Below are positions 49,297 to 60,747 of a stretch of 64,000 nucleotides of DNA, in pieces. The notes under the pieces are model-generated. The model was not told the DNA's origin and searched no databases. It saw only the letters and a list, made by a program, of their open reading frames with translations. The position numbers and the translations under genes were made by a program. How positions within the stretch are numbered: position 1 is the first letter of the stretch; each line of letters opens with the position of its first letter. Source of the DNA: Climacium dendroides (taxonomy: Eukaryota; Streptophyta; Bryopsida; Hypnales; Climaciaceae); the NCBI GenBank assembly GCA_950106755.1, contig OX467087.1:17364047-17428046 (forward strand), read 5' to 3'.

Positions 49297-50008
49297 CTAG
49301 GGGCTCATGCTTGCTATGCTATGCATCTATTGTATTACATATTAGTAAAATTTTGATATATTTGAATAGAATCCATGATAATGATTTCAATAAGTCTTTA
49401 AAATAATTATTTTTTATATTTTGTAAAAATATTTTCAATCATGCATACATAGAAATTATATTTTCACACAATGTTATATTACGGAAATAGAGTAGGAATA
49501 TGCAATCACCTCTGTAATATCACTTTTATAAAGGGTGATATTATAGAAATAATATATTCGTTGCAATTGAGGTGATATTAAAGAGGATCCATAGGGTGAC
49601 ATTATAGAGGTATCAATTTGATTGCTTCTCTTGGCTTTGCACTTCTATGATTTTGTGCTTTTGTGAGCTTTGAGCTTTTATGATTTCAAAATTTTATTGC
49701 TACTACCAAATGATTTGAGAAATTTATTCAATTGAAGTGATTTTGGATTTTACAACAATTAAGTTGTTTACGAAGTTTTTGAGATTTACAAGTTTTTCTT
49801 TTCAATTCACCAAGTTTTGGGGTGCCATTGTTTGTAACAATTGAGTCAAATTTCAAACGCATTATAATAAATGTGTATCTTTTACAGTATTCACCATTGC
49901 ATATATTTCATTCATCATTCAATACATTTCTTAATACATTTCTAATACATAAAAATTCTTATGAAATTCTAATGGTGAATGCGTAGCATAGCAAGAGCCA
50001 CCCACTAG
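49297..50008. mobile_element. Two outward-facing Helitron 3' ends
   Basis: At 49297 the minus strand ends GCATAGCATAGCAAGCATGA then GCCCCTAG. At 50008 the plus strand ends GCGTAGCATAGCAAGAGCCA then CCCACTAG and is followed by T. Both carry the Helitron hairpin and CTAG terminus and resemble the end at 26024. The sequence between is AT-rich and non-coding, with AATATCAC/GTGATATT phrases also found at 35330-35460. It may be two Helitron fragments inserted tail to tail. Confidence 0.6.
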
Positions 50009-50921
50009 TATAATATAAAATCTGAACTAGGTGATAGCCAAAAGAATTGTTATTATGAACATGTGTAAGCTTGTGAAAATATATATGTCTTATTTCTCAT
50101 TAGGTACCCAAATCAAAAATTATGGGACCCAAAATTCTAAATTCAACTTAGATGGCATGCTACTAAGGAACATCCAATTTCTCGTTCTTTGAACTTGAAC
50201 CTAATAATCTTGCAACCTATATGGTCAGATGGACTAAAATTTCTACACATTCCTTTAGAAGTTGAGTACAACTTGGCATGATTGACATTTGATAAAACAT
50301 ACTTTATCTTTCAATTTTGCTTAATGTACTAGAGGGTGGTAGTTTGGGACATATTTTTGTGACTCACTATCAAGGAATTGTAGGGATTAACATTGTACTC
50401 TATCCCCCCCTACAATAATAGGAAATTTTGTATAATTGAGAAAAGAGAGTATTACATGTAGTGCTAGTATACCATGTGCTATTGCCACAACCCAAACCCA
50501 AACTAAAATATTTCAAAATTTTTTAATTCATTCAAACTTTGAAATTCAATAACTTTTATACCATAGTGTAAGAGGTTGTGTTCTTCATACAAATAGAAAA
50601 CTTTATACACAAAGGAGTATTTAATTCAAGTTTTCTATTAAAAAATCCATAACTTTCACATCATATGTCCAAACGCCATGAAATTGGTACAAATAGAAAG
50701 CTTTATGTACAAAGGAGTGCAAGGGCTTTGTTGTGTGATGTTTGGACGTGCAATGTGCAAGTTATGATTTTTCCAAAATAAAAGGTAGTTTATTTGATTT
50801 TGAATTCATAAAAACTTTGAAATTCTAGAACTTTCACATTGTAGGTTCAAATGCCATGAAACAAAGTTCATGCACCCCTCCTTGCCAAGAGCTTTTGAGC
50901 AATACCAAGAACACCTCATGA
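50009..50921. other. Intergenic, no gene seen
   Basis: AT-rich. A segment with ACAAATAGAAA(A/G)CTTTAT(A/G)(C/T)ACAAAGGAGT occurs twice (about 50599 and 50690), indicating an old tandem duplication. Confidence 0.45.
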
Positions 50922-52158
50922 TTTGTTAGATCTCAACGTATCAAACAAAAATAAACAAAAAAGTAAACAACCTATCTTAAGGTATAGATGGAGATTTCCC
51001 AAAAGTGATCCCAAACTTTTCCATCACTTTGCAAACTCCTCCATTGCCTAATTTTTGATGACACAAGAGTATGGTCACCCTTGCACAGTAGAAATTTGAC
51101 ACTCTTCATATGCCAATGATAAGTGCTTACGGGGCCTCACAATATTTTCATGACATTCAATCTTAGTGTGTCGAGGAATAGCCCTTGAAATCATTGTTCA
51201 TTCTAAGTTAGTTTATCCTTTATTCTTGTTGATGAATGGTCAATGGTCATTGCACTCTTTAAAATTAGATGGAAAATTTGAGCTTGCTAAATTTTGGCAA
51301 GTAAGATAAAACAACCCATTCAGTGGTTAGAATTGGATCTTTGACCTCATGTTGTTACTGAAACTTTTTCAATTTTTCCCCATTTAAAGACAAGTGTGAA
51401 GAACAATAGGTCCAATTGAAATTATATTTTATCGACGAAGTATGAGTTTGCTATGAATTTTTGAAATGTTGAGTGTATCATGGCCCCAAAGAGTCTGTTA
51501 GTAGACTACCCCATAACCAACAAAATCTGAATCCATGATGCTCATCTTACTACCTAATACATTCGCAATATTTTCTAACTTGGAAGGCCTAGAATGTCAA
51601 TTTTTACAATGAATTTCACACTAAAAAGTGGGAAGTTCCTATTGAGGTCACTATTCACTCCATTACTGTCATATAAAATCATTGATTGTGGCCCAAATCT
51701 CACATATTGAAAAAACCTAGAATGGGGTCATTTCCTAGGTGACCACTATGGGTCATTTAATTGCGATGGGTTGTTTTAGCTTAACAAGGATGTAGCAAGA
51801 GCAACAAAGAAGACAATATGTGTATTTGAAACTACTTGGCCATCTCGCCAATTCACGAACTCCGCTTTCCACCTCCTCTTTGAATAGCACTTTGGGTAGG
51901 AAATAGGAACAAGTAGTATTTGGCGCCAAGCCCGGGTTCAAATTTCCATTGTCCGATGTAGATCGGATGGCTCGAAACCTTGATCCTCGGTAGGCAAACC
52001 AAGCATTGTCTCTATCCAAGCCCCTAGGTATAAAGTGTTTGAACCACCTCTAGTTCTCTGTTCCTCACAATTTTCCTATGCCCTTTGTATTGGTCGCATT
52101 CTGATTGTCGAATTCTATATTCTTTTGCTTTTTTCACGTTCGATTTTCAGTTGCTGCA

Positions 52159-52698
52159 ATGGCGTCTAAGTTCACTGAGGAGTAGAAGGCTGGCAAGTCC
52201 AAAGCTGAGAAGAAGCCCATAGTGAAAAAAGCGGAGAAGAAGATCAAGGCCGACAGTAAGGGTAATGTGAAGAAGAAGTGTTCAAAGAAGAGCATAGAGA
52301 CGTACAAAATTTACATTTACAAGGTGTTGAAGTAGGTATGTTTCTGTGTAATTTGGCTTTTTTTTTTGTATTTTGAGTTCTTTGATTTGTGAGTTGGCGT
52401 TGTGGTGCGTTTGAGACCTTGAAGAGGAATGGTTTTGTTTACTGAGCGTCTTTTGTTGGGACAAGTGCATCCTGACACTGGTATCTCTTTGAAGGTGATA
52501 GATATCATGAACTCGTTCATCAACAACATCTTCGAGAAGCTTGCGTAGGAGGACGCTTATTTGGCTCGTTACAACAAGAAGCTGATGATCACTAGTCGTG
52601 AGATCTAGGCGGTGGTGCATCTGATCTTGCTTGGCGAGTTGGTGAAGTACGTAGTATCTAAGGGTATGAAGGTGGTGATGAAGTTCACGATTGCATGA
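52159..52698 (+). pseudogene. Histone H2B pseudogene, copy B (intron retained)
   Basis: Same structure as copy A. Shared stops: codon 9 TAG, TAG at the end of exon 1, and GCGTAG in the first exon 2 helix. It adds a private TAG in GAGATCTAG, where the intact gene reads GAGATCCAG, while copy A keeps CAG there. The TATAAA box is at 52031-52036. In places this copy is closer to the intact gene than copy A (for example the 3' hairpin), so the two decayed separately after the block duplicated. Confidence 0.93.
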
Positions 52699-52731
52699 AT
52701 GGTTGGACCATGATCCTCGCGAAACCTTCTT

Positions 52732-52747
52732 GGTGTTTATGAACACC
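52732..52747 (+). promoter_or_regulatory. Histone 3' hairpin, pseudogene copy B
   Basis: GGTGTTTATGAACACC keeps the full 6-bp stem of the intact gene, with loop TATG instead of TCTG. CTACGAAAGCC follows at the spacing of the downstream purine element. Confidence 0.75.
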
Positions 52748-53077
52748 ATCTTTTCTACGAAAGCCACCACTCCTTCTTTTTCCTTTGTGCTGTGGAAAAC
52801 ACTTTGCCACAAGGATGAGCATGTCCGTTGTTGTAGTTTGTGTTTCAGTCTTTTATTTTTCATGTAAGTAGTGCTTGATAGTACAAGCAGATCTTGTGGA
52901 TTCCATTGGATTTCAGCTCAAGGATCTCAAGTGTTTGTTGCCTTTCTTGTTTGGGGTGTTGGAAGTTCTTCTTGTTGTGCGGATGAAGCCATGTGATGCT
53001 CTAATGTGACTTGATGTCTTGCATCCTTGGATGTGTGTAGTTGGTGCAATCCCGCGATCTGCATTGTGATGCGCATT

Positions 53078-56000
53078 CACTACAAGGAATTGGGGGTTAT
53101 CATGACTGCGGCAAATGATTGCAAAACTGTCATGTTGCAGTCGCAAAACGAGAATGTGACTTGAAAAATGAAAATGTGACTCTGGGGCCCTGCAGTCATT
53201 TTGGACAAGTCATTTATAAGAATGACTGCAGATTTATTATCACCCAACGAAGTGGGGACGGATGGAACTTTGGATGAGAAGAGGCACAGTTGAGGGAGAT
53301 AAAGAAAATGAGACTAAGGAAAGATGGCTTGGGTTGAGTTGGACAAGCACAAGATCCCTCTAAAATCTGACGTGGACATTTTTGCAGCAGTCACGTGTAA
53401 GTCATTCTGGAGTCGTGTCTGACCCCATCTAAATCTGACGTGGACAATTTGAACGTAGTCGTGCTGAAGTCATGTTAGAGTCGTGTATGACCCCTTTTAA
53501 ATCTGACGTGGACAGATTGGGCGTAGTCACAAGGAAGTCATTCTGAAGTTGCGTCCGACCCCTTTTAAATCTGACGTGGACGTTCTGAACCGGTTGTCCT
53601 GCAGTTATGCTAGAGTCGCGCGTGACCCCTCCTAAATTTGACGTGGACGTCAGTCACAGTCATTGTGCAGTCATGTTGAAGTTGCATATGACCCCTTTAA
53701 AATCTAACGTGGACGTCACTCGCAGTCATGGTGAAGTCACGTTGCAGTGGTATCTGACCCCTCCTAAATCTGACGTGGACATTCCAAACAGAGTCATATT
53801 GCAGTCACGCTGCAGTTGCAAATGAACATGATGTGGGCAACAATTTAGGGGCAGCATGGAGTCATTCACAAGTCGTGCTGCAATGTAGATGGAGTTGCGT
53901 CACAGTAGTACGTGCACTATTCCACTAGTAGTGCTGAAGTCACGGCAACTTCAAAGGGGTCATTCACTAGTCGGTTCATCTACACTACATTCAAGTAATA
54001 TGTACTAATAAAATTACGTGCAAACAAGCAAGAACAACATTGCAAACGCAGAGCCGTGGTTGAGGAAACGGTAAGCCAACAAAAATTGACACAACAATGA
54101 CAAAGTCACAGGCACGGAGTTAGAAATTGAGTCCTCTATTGCAAAAGGAATGGAGTGGGATAGAATAGTAGCCCAAATATACATGGCGTCCACAAGTGGG
54201 TTTAGGGTGCAGTAAGTCTCCAACAAAATTTACAAGCTAAGTCAAGTACCATTAAAAAGCTTCATTGACTTCTCCGACCATATTGCGCAAGACCCCTTCA
54301 TGTCCTCTATAAACTCCTGGTTCGCTGCATAATTGGGAACCATGAGGCTCACCCCTATTTGTAGAACCTCACGGACGTCCACCCTCACCCACAATGCTGG
54401 TATGTCCTTACCATGATACTTGTGAGACCCTGGAAGTCCGCTGACCGTTCCAAGGGCCACCTTCTGCCGTACAGCGCGTGGGTTCATGAGGAAAACTTCA
54501 TCGCCAATGATGAAACCCTGTGGCATGCAAGACATAGCACAATTCAGTTACCGGTTACATAATCAAAAAAGCGCAAGATGCAATTCACTTGAGACATCAC
54601 GCATTCTAGAATGGCCTACAAGGTTCACAAGAGTATTACTTAGTGCAGTGCTACGGAGCCTATGAATATACCACTTCATCGTGGGACTGACTCATGATGG
54701 ACACTTGAATGACCAACGACAATGCTGATAGGCGGGATGAACTCATATTTCACAACAACAATGCAAAAAAACCCTACAAACAACAATTTGTAGTCGATCT
54801 TGGCAGTGGCATCCATTTCTGTTCTCAGAGTAACACCTTGCATTGCATACGCCATTGAGTCATTGTGAAGTCATGAAGCAGTCATAGACAGAATTCACGA
54901 CTTTCTCAACACTACAGTACGACTTGATGACCAGCCATGACTGGAACATCACTTCTGGGCAACTTATACACGACAAGAATGCAATTGAAGGGTGGACCGC
55001 TTGAACAAAAAGTGAAATGAGTGCTATGTAGTGCCTACCTTATCACGGCGCGACCCTGTGGCAGAGGCTGACTTTGATCGCGTGTTCTGCTTCCCCGTCC
55101 TTGCCTGCAAAAACAAGGAGCAGAAGTTAAAAATCAAAAAAATATGAAGGTAAGGGTCGCAGGGTGTTCGAACCAGCCGGACTGCAAGTCCCTCACCTTC
55201 CACCATGTTCACAAAATTGTATCCAGTTCCACTTCTGCGCTTCAGGAGCCATTGAGATTTGGACTTGTTCACAACTTGCGGGTACTTTGCACGGAAGGTA
55301 GTCACGTCAGGGCATCTCCAGAAGGCTTTCAGCAAAGGCCACAGGTATAACTTTAAATATTCCTTGTTGTCAGCCAAGGTGCGCAGCCACTTCATATAGA
55401 AAGGATTTGTGATGAGCACGTTGGATTGTGCATTCTCCGTGACCCTACAAAGCTTACTATCTACAATGATTGTGTTCTCTGGATTGAACTCAGGGTACTG
55501 CCCGTACACTACAGATAAGTTTTTTTGACCCGAGGTTCCCTTATCTTGCTCCCCTCCACTTTCGGAATCAACTGTACAAGACCAACAAAAGAGTGGATCC
55601 CTATCATAGGCACGACTGTAAAACCCTGCCAACATTTGAGGGACCACATCCTCCATGTACGGAGCACTTCTACTACCCCAAAATGCAACTTTGAAGTGCC
55701 TGAAGCATCGGTCCAAAAAGTGCTTCAGCCATGGTCGAAAAACTACTCTATGGAACTACGTATGGTTGCTAGCACGGATACTACAGTTCGGGTTTGGAAC
55801 AACAAGCAAACTGCAGTCCAACAGGGTTCCTTGTACATTGAAAATGACAAGCTTCCAAACATGTAAACTACTGCCGCCCATCCGATTAGTCATGAGGTCC
55901 TGCAATATAAGGAAAGGCACTCCGGGAATGGACGCACATGGACTTGTGTGCTTGGAGATATAAACCTTAGGAGACTTGGGAGCTTTCTTAGCCTTCCTTG

Positions 56001-57743
56001 ACGGCATTGCTGCGACATTGGCTGTAGTTAAGCGGTCAGTGGAGGCGTCCTCGAAACCTCCCTCGCCTCCTTCATCGGGGCTGACCTCCACGTTGCCGCT
56101 TGGAAGGGCTAGCTCCTCGGAGGACTGGGCCGCATCAACGACTGCTGGAGCTGCTCCCGTATCTGCTACAACGGCGGGTGAACCTGCAGGGGTGCTTTCA
56201 GGGCGTCTTTTTGCTTGTCCCTGGACCGCGAAACACGATAATGAGCGCCACGAAGAACAAGAATGCAAGCGCCGCGAGCAGATGCTAGGACAGATAGTCG
56301 CTAAGAATCAGCTGCAAAAATGATCGCAAAGCCAAAAAATGATCCCCTCTACGCGGAGGTGACATTAGAGTTTGCTAGTGCACTGCAGGACGCCTGCTCC
56401 CACGAGCGCAGTGGATTCCACGTGGACTACCAGTGGATTCCACGTGGACCGACAGTAGATTCTATGTGGACTGCTAGTGGATTCCACGTGGATCGGCAAT
56501 AGATTCCACGTGGACCGGCAACCTCAAATGCAAATGAGGCTCGACCAACTTCAGAATGACTGCGACACGACTTCATTTTAGTGACGATAGAGTCGTGACT
56601 TCGCAAAAGTGACATCCTTGCGACTGTTGCACGACTTCGCGGCCTCCCAAAAAGCAAACGGCGCCAAAATTAATGACTGAACACCGGCAAACCCTAGGAC
56701 GCCAAAACAATTAAACCTCCCTATCAAATTATTCAAATTGTCATTGCAAAATTGAATCCTACTACCAGGACCCAACGTCTACAACTGCGTACAGGACGAC
56801 TATACTGTTTGGATAGCTGCAGACGGAGGCCTATACAAACTGAAGTTTGCATGCAACACAGTCGATCGAGGGAGGCACTACATGCATGCAAGAAGCAAAT
56901 TTGCGACAATTCGTAAGGCGCAGTTAAGTGGAACTCACAACTCTCTCCTGGCGCGGAGAACGGGTTCCAAGGCCTTCAACATCTCGGCCTTCTTTTGGTC
57001 GCGTAGGACCTCATAAGTTGTCTTCAGATGAGGCGAGCTCTCTGGCGGCGACTCCATGACACAACGACTGTCGCGTTAGATGCAAGCATGCATGGAATTC
57101 ACAGTAGGCCGTTCTGGACGTTGATTGTCGACAAAATCGCGGAGACAAGCTGTTGCTCCAAGGCGCTAAATCGAAACAATTCAGGAGGCAGCGGAGCGGG
57201 GAAGAGGCTGTAACGCAGATGGCAGAGTCGCGGACTGCCTTGTAAGTGCCTGAAACCTTACTTTGAACTCTAATGGCGGGGCAGGGAGTGGTCATCATGG
57301 GGTCCCGGTAGTTGGCGGTGGATCATAAAGTCCCTCACAAAGGCGGCGAACGTGGGGCGGAGCTGCGCAATGAACACGGGCGACTATGAGGAGTGAGTGT
57401 ATGTACATCGGTTTTCAAGTGCGGTGTGACCGTGTACTTTTCAATCTTTTGTTCATAATGATGATTGATGGATAGAATTGTGCGTTGTCGTCCTCATTTT
57501 TTGTGTACATGGTACGGTGGGCGGCGGTCCCCCCGGTCGGTAGTGCATTGGAGTCCACTTCAGCATGAATTCGTTGTCCCGTAAAGAAAAGTCACCCGGA
57601 AGTCACGGTGAAGTCATTCTAAATCGTGAACAACTCCTATGTGACTTTTGTTAGTCATTTCTCTGTCATGACTTGATTTTCGTTACTCAAAAATGACTCC
57701 TGGAAGTTAGTCTATGGTGCCGAGTCTAAATTTGTGTGTAGTA
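53078..57743. mobile_element. CACTA-type element carrying an FCP1/transposase-domain gene
   Basis: The left end is CACTACAAGGAATTGGGGGT directly after a point where copy A of block 1 continues differently. The right end read inward is TACTACACACAAATTTAG, one base from CACTAC. Both subterminal regions are dense in AGTCAT/ATGACT and AGTCGC motifs. The left has about seven tandem units of roughly 60-75 bp containing AAATCTGACGTGGAC (53360-53800). The right-hand interior has five 25-30-bp units containing GTGGATTCCACGTGGAC (56400-56520). A multi-exon gene lies inside on the minus strand. The 3-bp target duplication is not clear. Confidence 0.62.
54242..57057 (-). CDS. FCP1-like HAD domain joined to plant-transposase C-terminal domain
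   Basis: Likely exon 1 (57057-56939) starts MESPPESSPHLKTTYEVLRD and ends at a GTGAGT donor. A central exon (about 56240-55197) has an Ala/Glu-rich N-part, then PSRKAKKAPKSPKVY, then an FCP1/HAD phosphatase fold: KLVIFNVQGTLLD (motif I), FRPWLKHFLDRCFRHF, VAFWGSRSAPY (motif II) and NTIIVDSKLCRV (motif III). Motif I lacks both catalytic Asp (NVQ instead of DxD) and motif III has DS for DD, so phosphatase activity is unlikely. One in-frame TAG lies at 55756-55758. After one or two introns, the last exon (54517-54242) has GFIIGDEVFL, VALGTVSG and a C-terminal IWSEKSMKLF, like the DUF8039-type tail of plant CACTA transposases. Splice phases are not all resolved, so it may be a pseudogene. Confidence 0.55.
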
Positions 57744-59030
57744 GAGGCCTTCTGTTCCAATTCCTTATGATGCATAGACCACTTCTTTTCTTTGTAATTC
57801 GTTGTAATCTCTTCCCTAAGGACCTTAAACCTTATAGCACTCCCATTATAATTGCTCAATCAGAAACCACCTTATAAATTATGGAGTATGGAGGCCTTGG
57901 AAGAGGAGTATGTGTGTAGTGTAAAGTTTGAGCCTCTTCCCAAGTGCAACCCATTAACTTCAATGCCTTGTTCAGGTCTCATGCATCCTGAATTCAGTAC
58001 ATAGGATAGTCAGGCTAGATGAAGGTGTGTTAGAACGATAGACACTATAATAATTTGGGACCCGAAAGTCACGCTGTAGGACAATGACTATTTCCATGGA
58101 CAAGAATATGAGTATGACCAACGATAATGTTCATGACAATGGACGTGCATGCTTAAGAACACCCATTCAAAGAAAGGTTAATTGTTTGTTGATGAAAGAT
58201 TGCGAAGCCAAAAAAAAAATGGAATCAGAATTGTTATGAATTGACCTCAATTTTAGCTGCCCTTAGACTCATGTCTGACGCAAAAATGGAATTTGGCTAA
58301 TCATAGCACACGCTCTAATTTTCATACATGCAATATGACAAGTAGCAGTCGAAGAGGAGGATACAACTACGAAGTGACTTCACTGTGGGTAAGTCCATCG
58401 TCCCGTCCACAGACACAGAACCCTTAGAAGTCATATAGAAGTCAGTGCGTAGTCCCTGGCTTCTACGTGACTTGCTCGTCACTCCGTCGGCAGTCACACT
58501 GAAGTCATATTTCTGTCTTTCATTTCAATCCCGTAATTGCACACCGTGGCAACTATGAGTGTCTGCAGTGTGTTTCTTCAAATAGGAGTTCCTGAAACGG
58601 TGTTTGCAGACATGACCACACTATACTATGGGTGAAACCAATTGACACGCGAGGGAACCCTACGTATGTGTGTGATGACGTAGGATTCCTTTTGGTGAAC
58701 TTCTGCCCTAAACTCCCTCGCATAGCCGAGCCATTCATCTTCCCGAGTCAAGCCACACAAGTATTTTTCTCCAATGCGGCGGACAGACCTGGCTAGAAAG
58801 TGGTCTTACGCCACGAAACCCGTTCGAAACGAGAGGTACTCGACCGCACAGATGCCTTCATCACAACCAATGGCGAGGACATGGGACTTGCAGCTCCACG
58901 AAGAGTGCCGGATAGAAGCTCCACGGCCAATCTAGTCGGAGCCATCGAATTATCGGTGGAAGAGAACCTATTGGCGCAAGAGCAATATTAGGTACAGTCC
59001 TGCTTAGGTCCGTAGTCAGAAGGTAATCAC
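57744..59030. other. Intergenic, no gene seen
   Basis: Moderate GC. Some AAGTCA(C/T) motifs like those of the neighbouring CACTA-type element appear at 58370-58520, so another worn copy may lie here. Open frames show no family motifs. Confidence 0.4.
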
Positions 59031-59300
59031 GTCTGCTCGCTCGTCCGCCGTCTGCCCGTCCATCTGTCGTCCGCTCGCCCGTCTGCCGTTCGCTCGCCCG
59101 TCTGCCGTCCATTGTCCGTCCGCCGCGCAGTCGGAGCGTCCGTCCGTGCAGTCGGAGCGTCCGTCCGCGGGCTCCGTCCGCTGCAGTCGTCCGCAGTTCA
59201 TCGGGGCCGTGCGATTGGATACGCCGGGGTATATTGGCCGTCCGATCTGGCCGTCTGCCCGTCGGATTCGGACAGTGACGTCCGAATTGGCAGACGGTAT
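59031..59300. repeat. GTCCG/GTCTGCC-rich short tandem repeat
   Basis: Units such as CGCTCGCCCGTCTGCCGT and CAGTCGGAGCGTCCGTCCG repeat with variations. It is strikingly GC-rich compared with the flanks. All six frames stay open for long because of the repeat, and the encoded strings (for example DGRADGGRAS-like) are repeat artefacts. Confidence 0.65.
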
Positions 59301-60714
59301 AAACAAGGGCGCGGATGGCCCATTCTGCACAGTTGTTTCCCTTGCGGAGTGGGCTGATCCAGTACCAATTGGTATCTGTGAGCCCCTTCCGACTTGGAGT
59401 GTGAAATTTAAGGAAGTTGAGAAGAAGCCTTGGGTCTATTTTTTTATTATTAGGCATTGAAATGCCCAATTCCTCCAAAACAAGAAGACCTACATAAAGC
59501 CTATTGAATGAAAAGGGGGAAAAATCACTCTAAAAATGCTGGACAAAAATAAGGCTCTACATATTTTTGCCAAAATGCTTCCAAAACCTCATTTCATTTC
59601 TCATATAGTCATATAGAGCCCAAATATATACAAAATTTGCATACATAAATTATCTATTCCAAATTGCATACATTAAATTTGCCTCCTTTGATTCAAACCC
59701 CTAGAATGAAGCTTGAGAGCAGACTCTAGACCTTCATTTGCCTCCTAAGTGGTTTTGGGTGTCTTATAATACATATGTACAATGGCAATTGCAGTATACA
59801 AAGCTTTGCATGTGAATAACTTACATTCCAATTTTTTTTAAATATTTTGTTGGAATGTTTAATGAAGTCTTCTATTGAGATACGTACTTCTTGGTTGCAT
59901 TTGACATGTATGTAATTTTGTAGTAATATATGTATTTTTGTAGAACTACAGAGTTGAGTATATTTGGTGGCCTCTCATTTCTACAATGAGCATTACACCA
60001 TTTTTTTTAAATCATGAGGAAATCAACGGGTATTCCACCTTCAATTTTGTAGTTTACATATTTGGTCAATACTTCATGTAATTTGAGGAATACATGGCAC
60101 GTAGGAATTGCACTCGAAACCACTCAGGGGTTTAAAAAGGCCACATAACCATTTGTCGGAGAACCCCAAAAAAAAACTGCTTGAAAATCTTCAATCGTCC
60201 AAATTGCGCTAGATGTGGTGGACGGCCTGGCCCGTCCGCTTCATCGGACGGTTGAGATGAAGCAGGCGATCTAAAAACCACCCCCTCTAGACCGTCCAAT
60301 CACGCAGATGGCTATCCGTCCGCTCAATCGGACGGGCCAGAGGGGGCGGATGGCCACCCCGTCCACCTGACTGGATGGCCTCTGTCTGACCGGGCGGACC
60401 GGACAATTCTATCCAAAATATAGATGAATACTAAAAAATTTAGTAACATTATTTTCTCGTATATTGCCACTTCAGCAGTTCTCCAAAAACTAAAAAAACC
60501 AACCTGATTTGGTCCCTACACCGCCGTTTACCTCATTTTCCGCCCGATCGGACAACCCCACACCGACCCGCCTTTCCGTCCACCCTGTCCGTCTTCCCGT
60601 CCACTAGACGGGGACAGTCCGAACATCCTATATTGGCGGACGTTCGGGAACCGGCGGCCACGGCCGCTGGACGTTCGTCCGAACGTCCGAACATCTGGAC
60701 GTCCATGTAACCCT
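59301..60714. other. Intergenic with a second CGGACGG-rich patch
   Basis: 59300-60150 is AT-rich and featureless. From 60200 to 60712 CGTCCGCT, ATCGGACGG and GAACGTCCGAAC motifs cluster, several as short palindromes (for example GGACGTTCGTCCGAACGTCC). No coding signal is visible. Confidence 0.45.
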
Positions 60715-60747
60715 GTCACTTGAATGTTGGAGCTCTAATTGTTGAAT

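Larger units (their letters stand above)
50922..53077. repeat. Segmental duplication block 1, copy B
   Basis: It matches 1-2171 from TTTGTTAGATCTCAACGTAT to the shared GCATT. The left edge is visible here: upstream of 50922 the sequence is unrelated repeat. The right edge coincides with the start of the CACTA-type element, so the element inserted into or beside the block. Confidence 0.9.

Noticed and set aside
51753..52019. Minus-strand frame also present in copy A (832-1035)
   Set aside because: It is open in both copies only because they are duplicates; it lies across the H2B promoter and its sequence is not conserved as protein.
58861..59478. Long open frame of 205 codons on the minus strand
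   Set aside because: Its length comes from the GTCCG/GTCTGCC tandem repeat; several frames are open at once and the protein is repetitive without a family motif.
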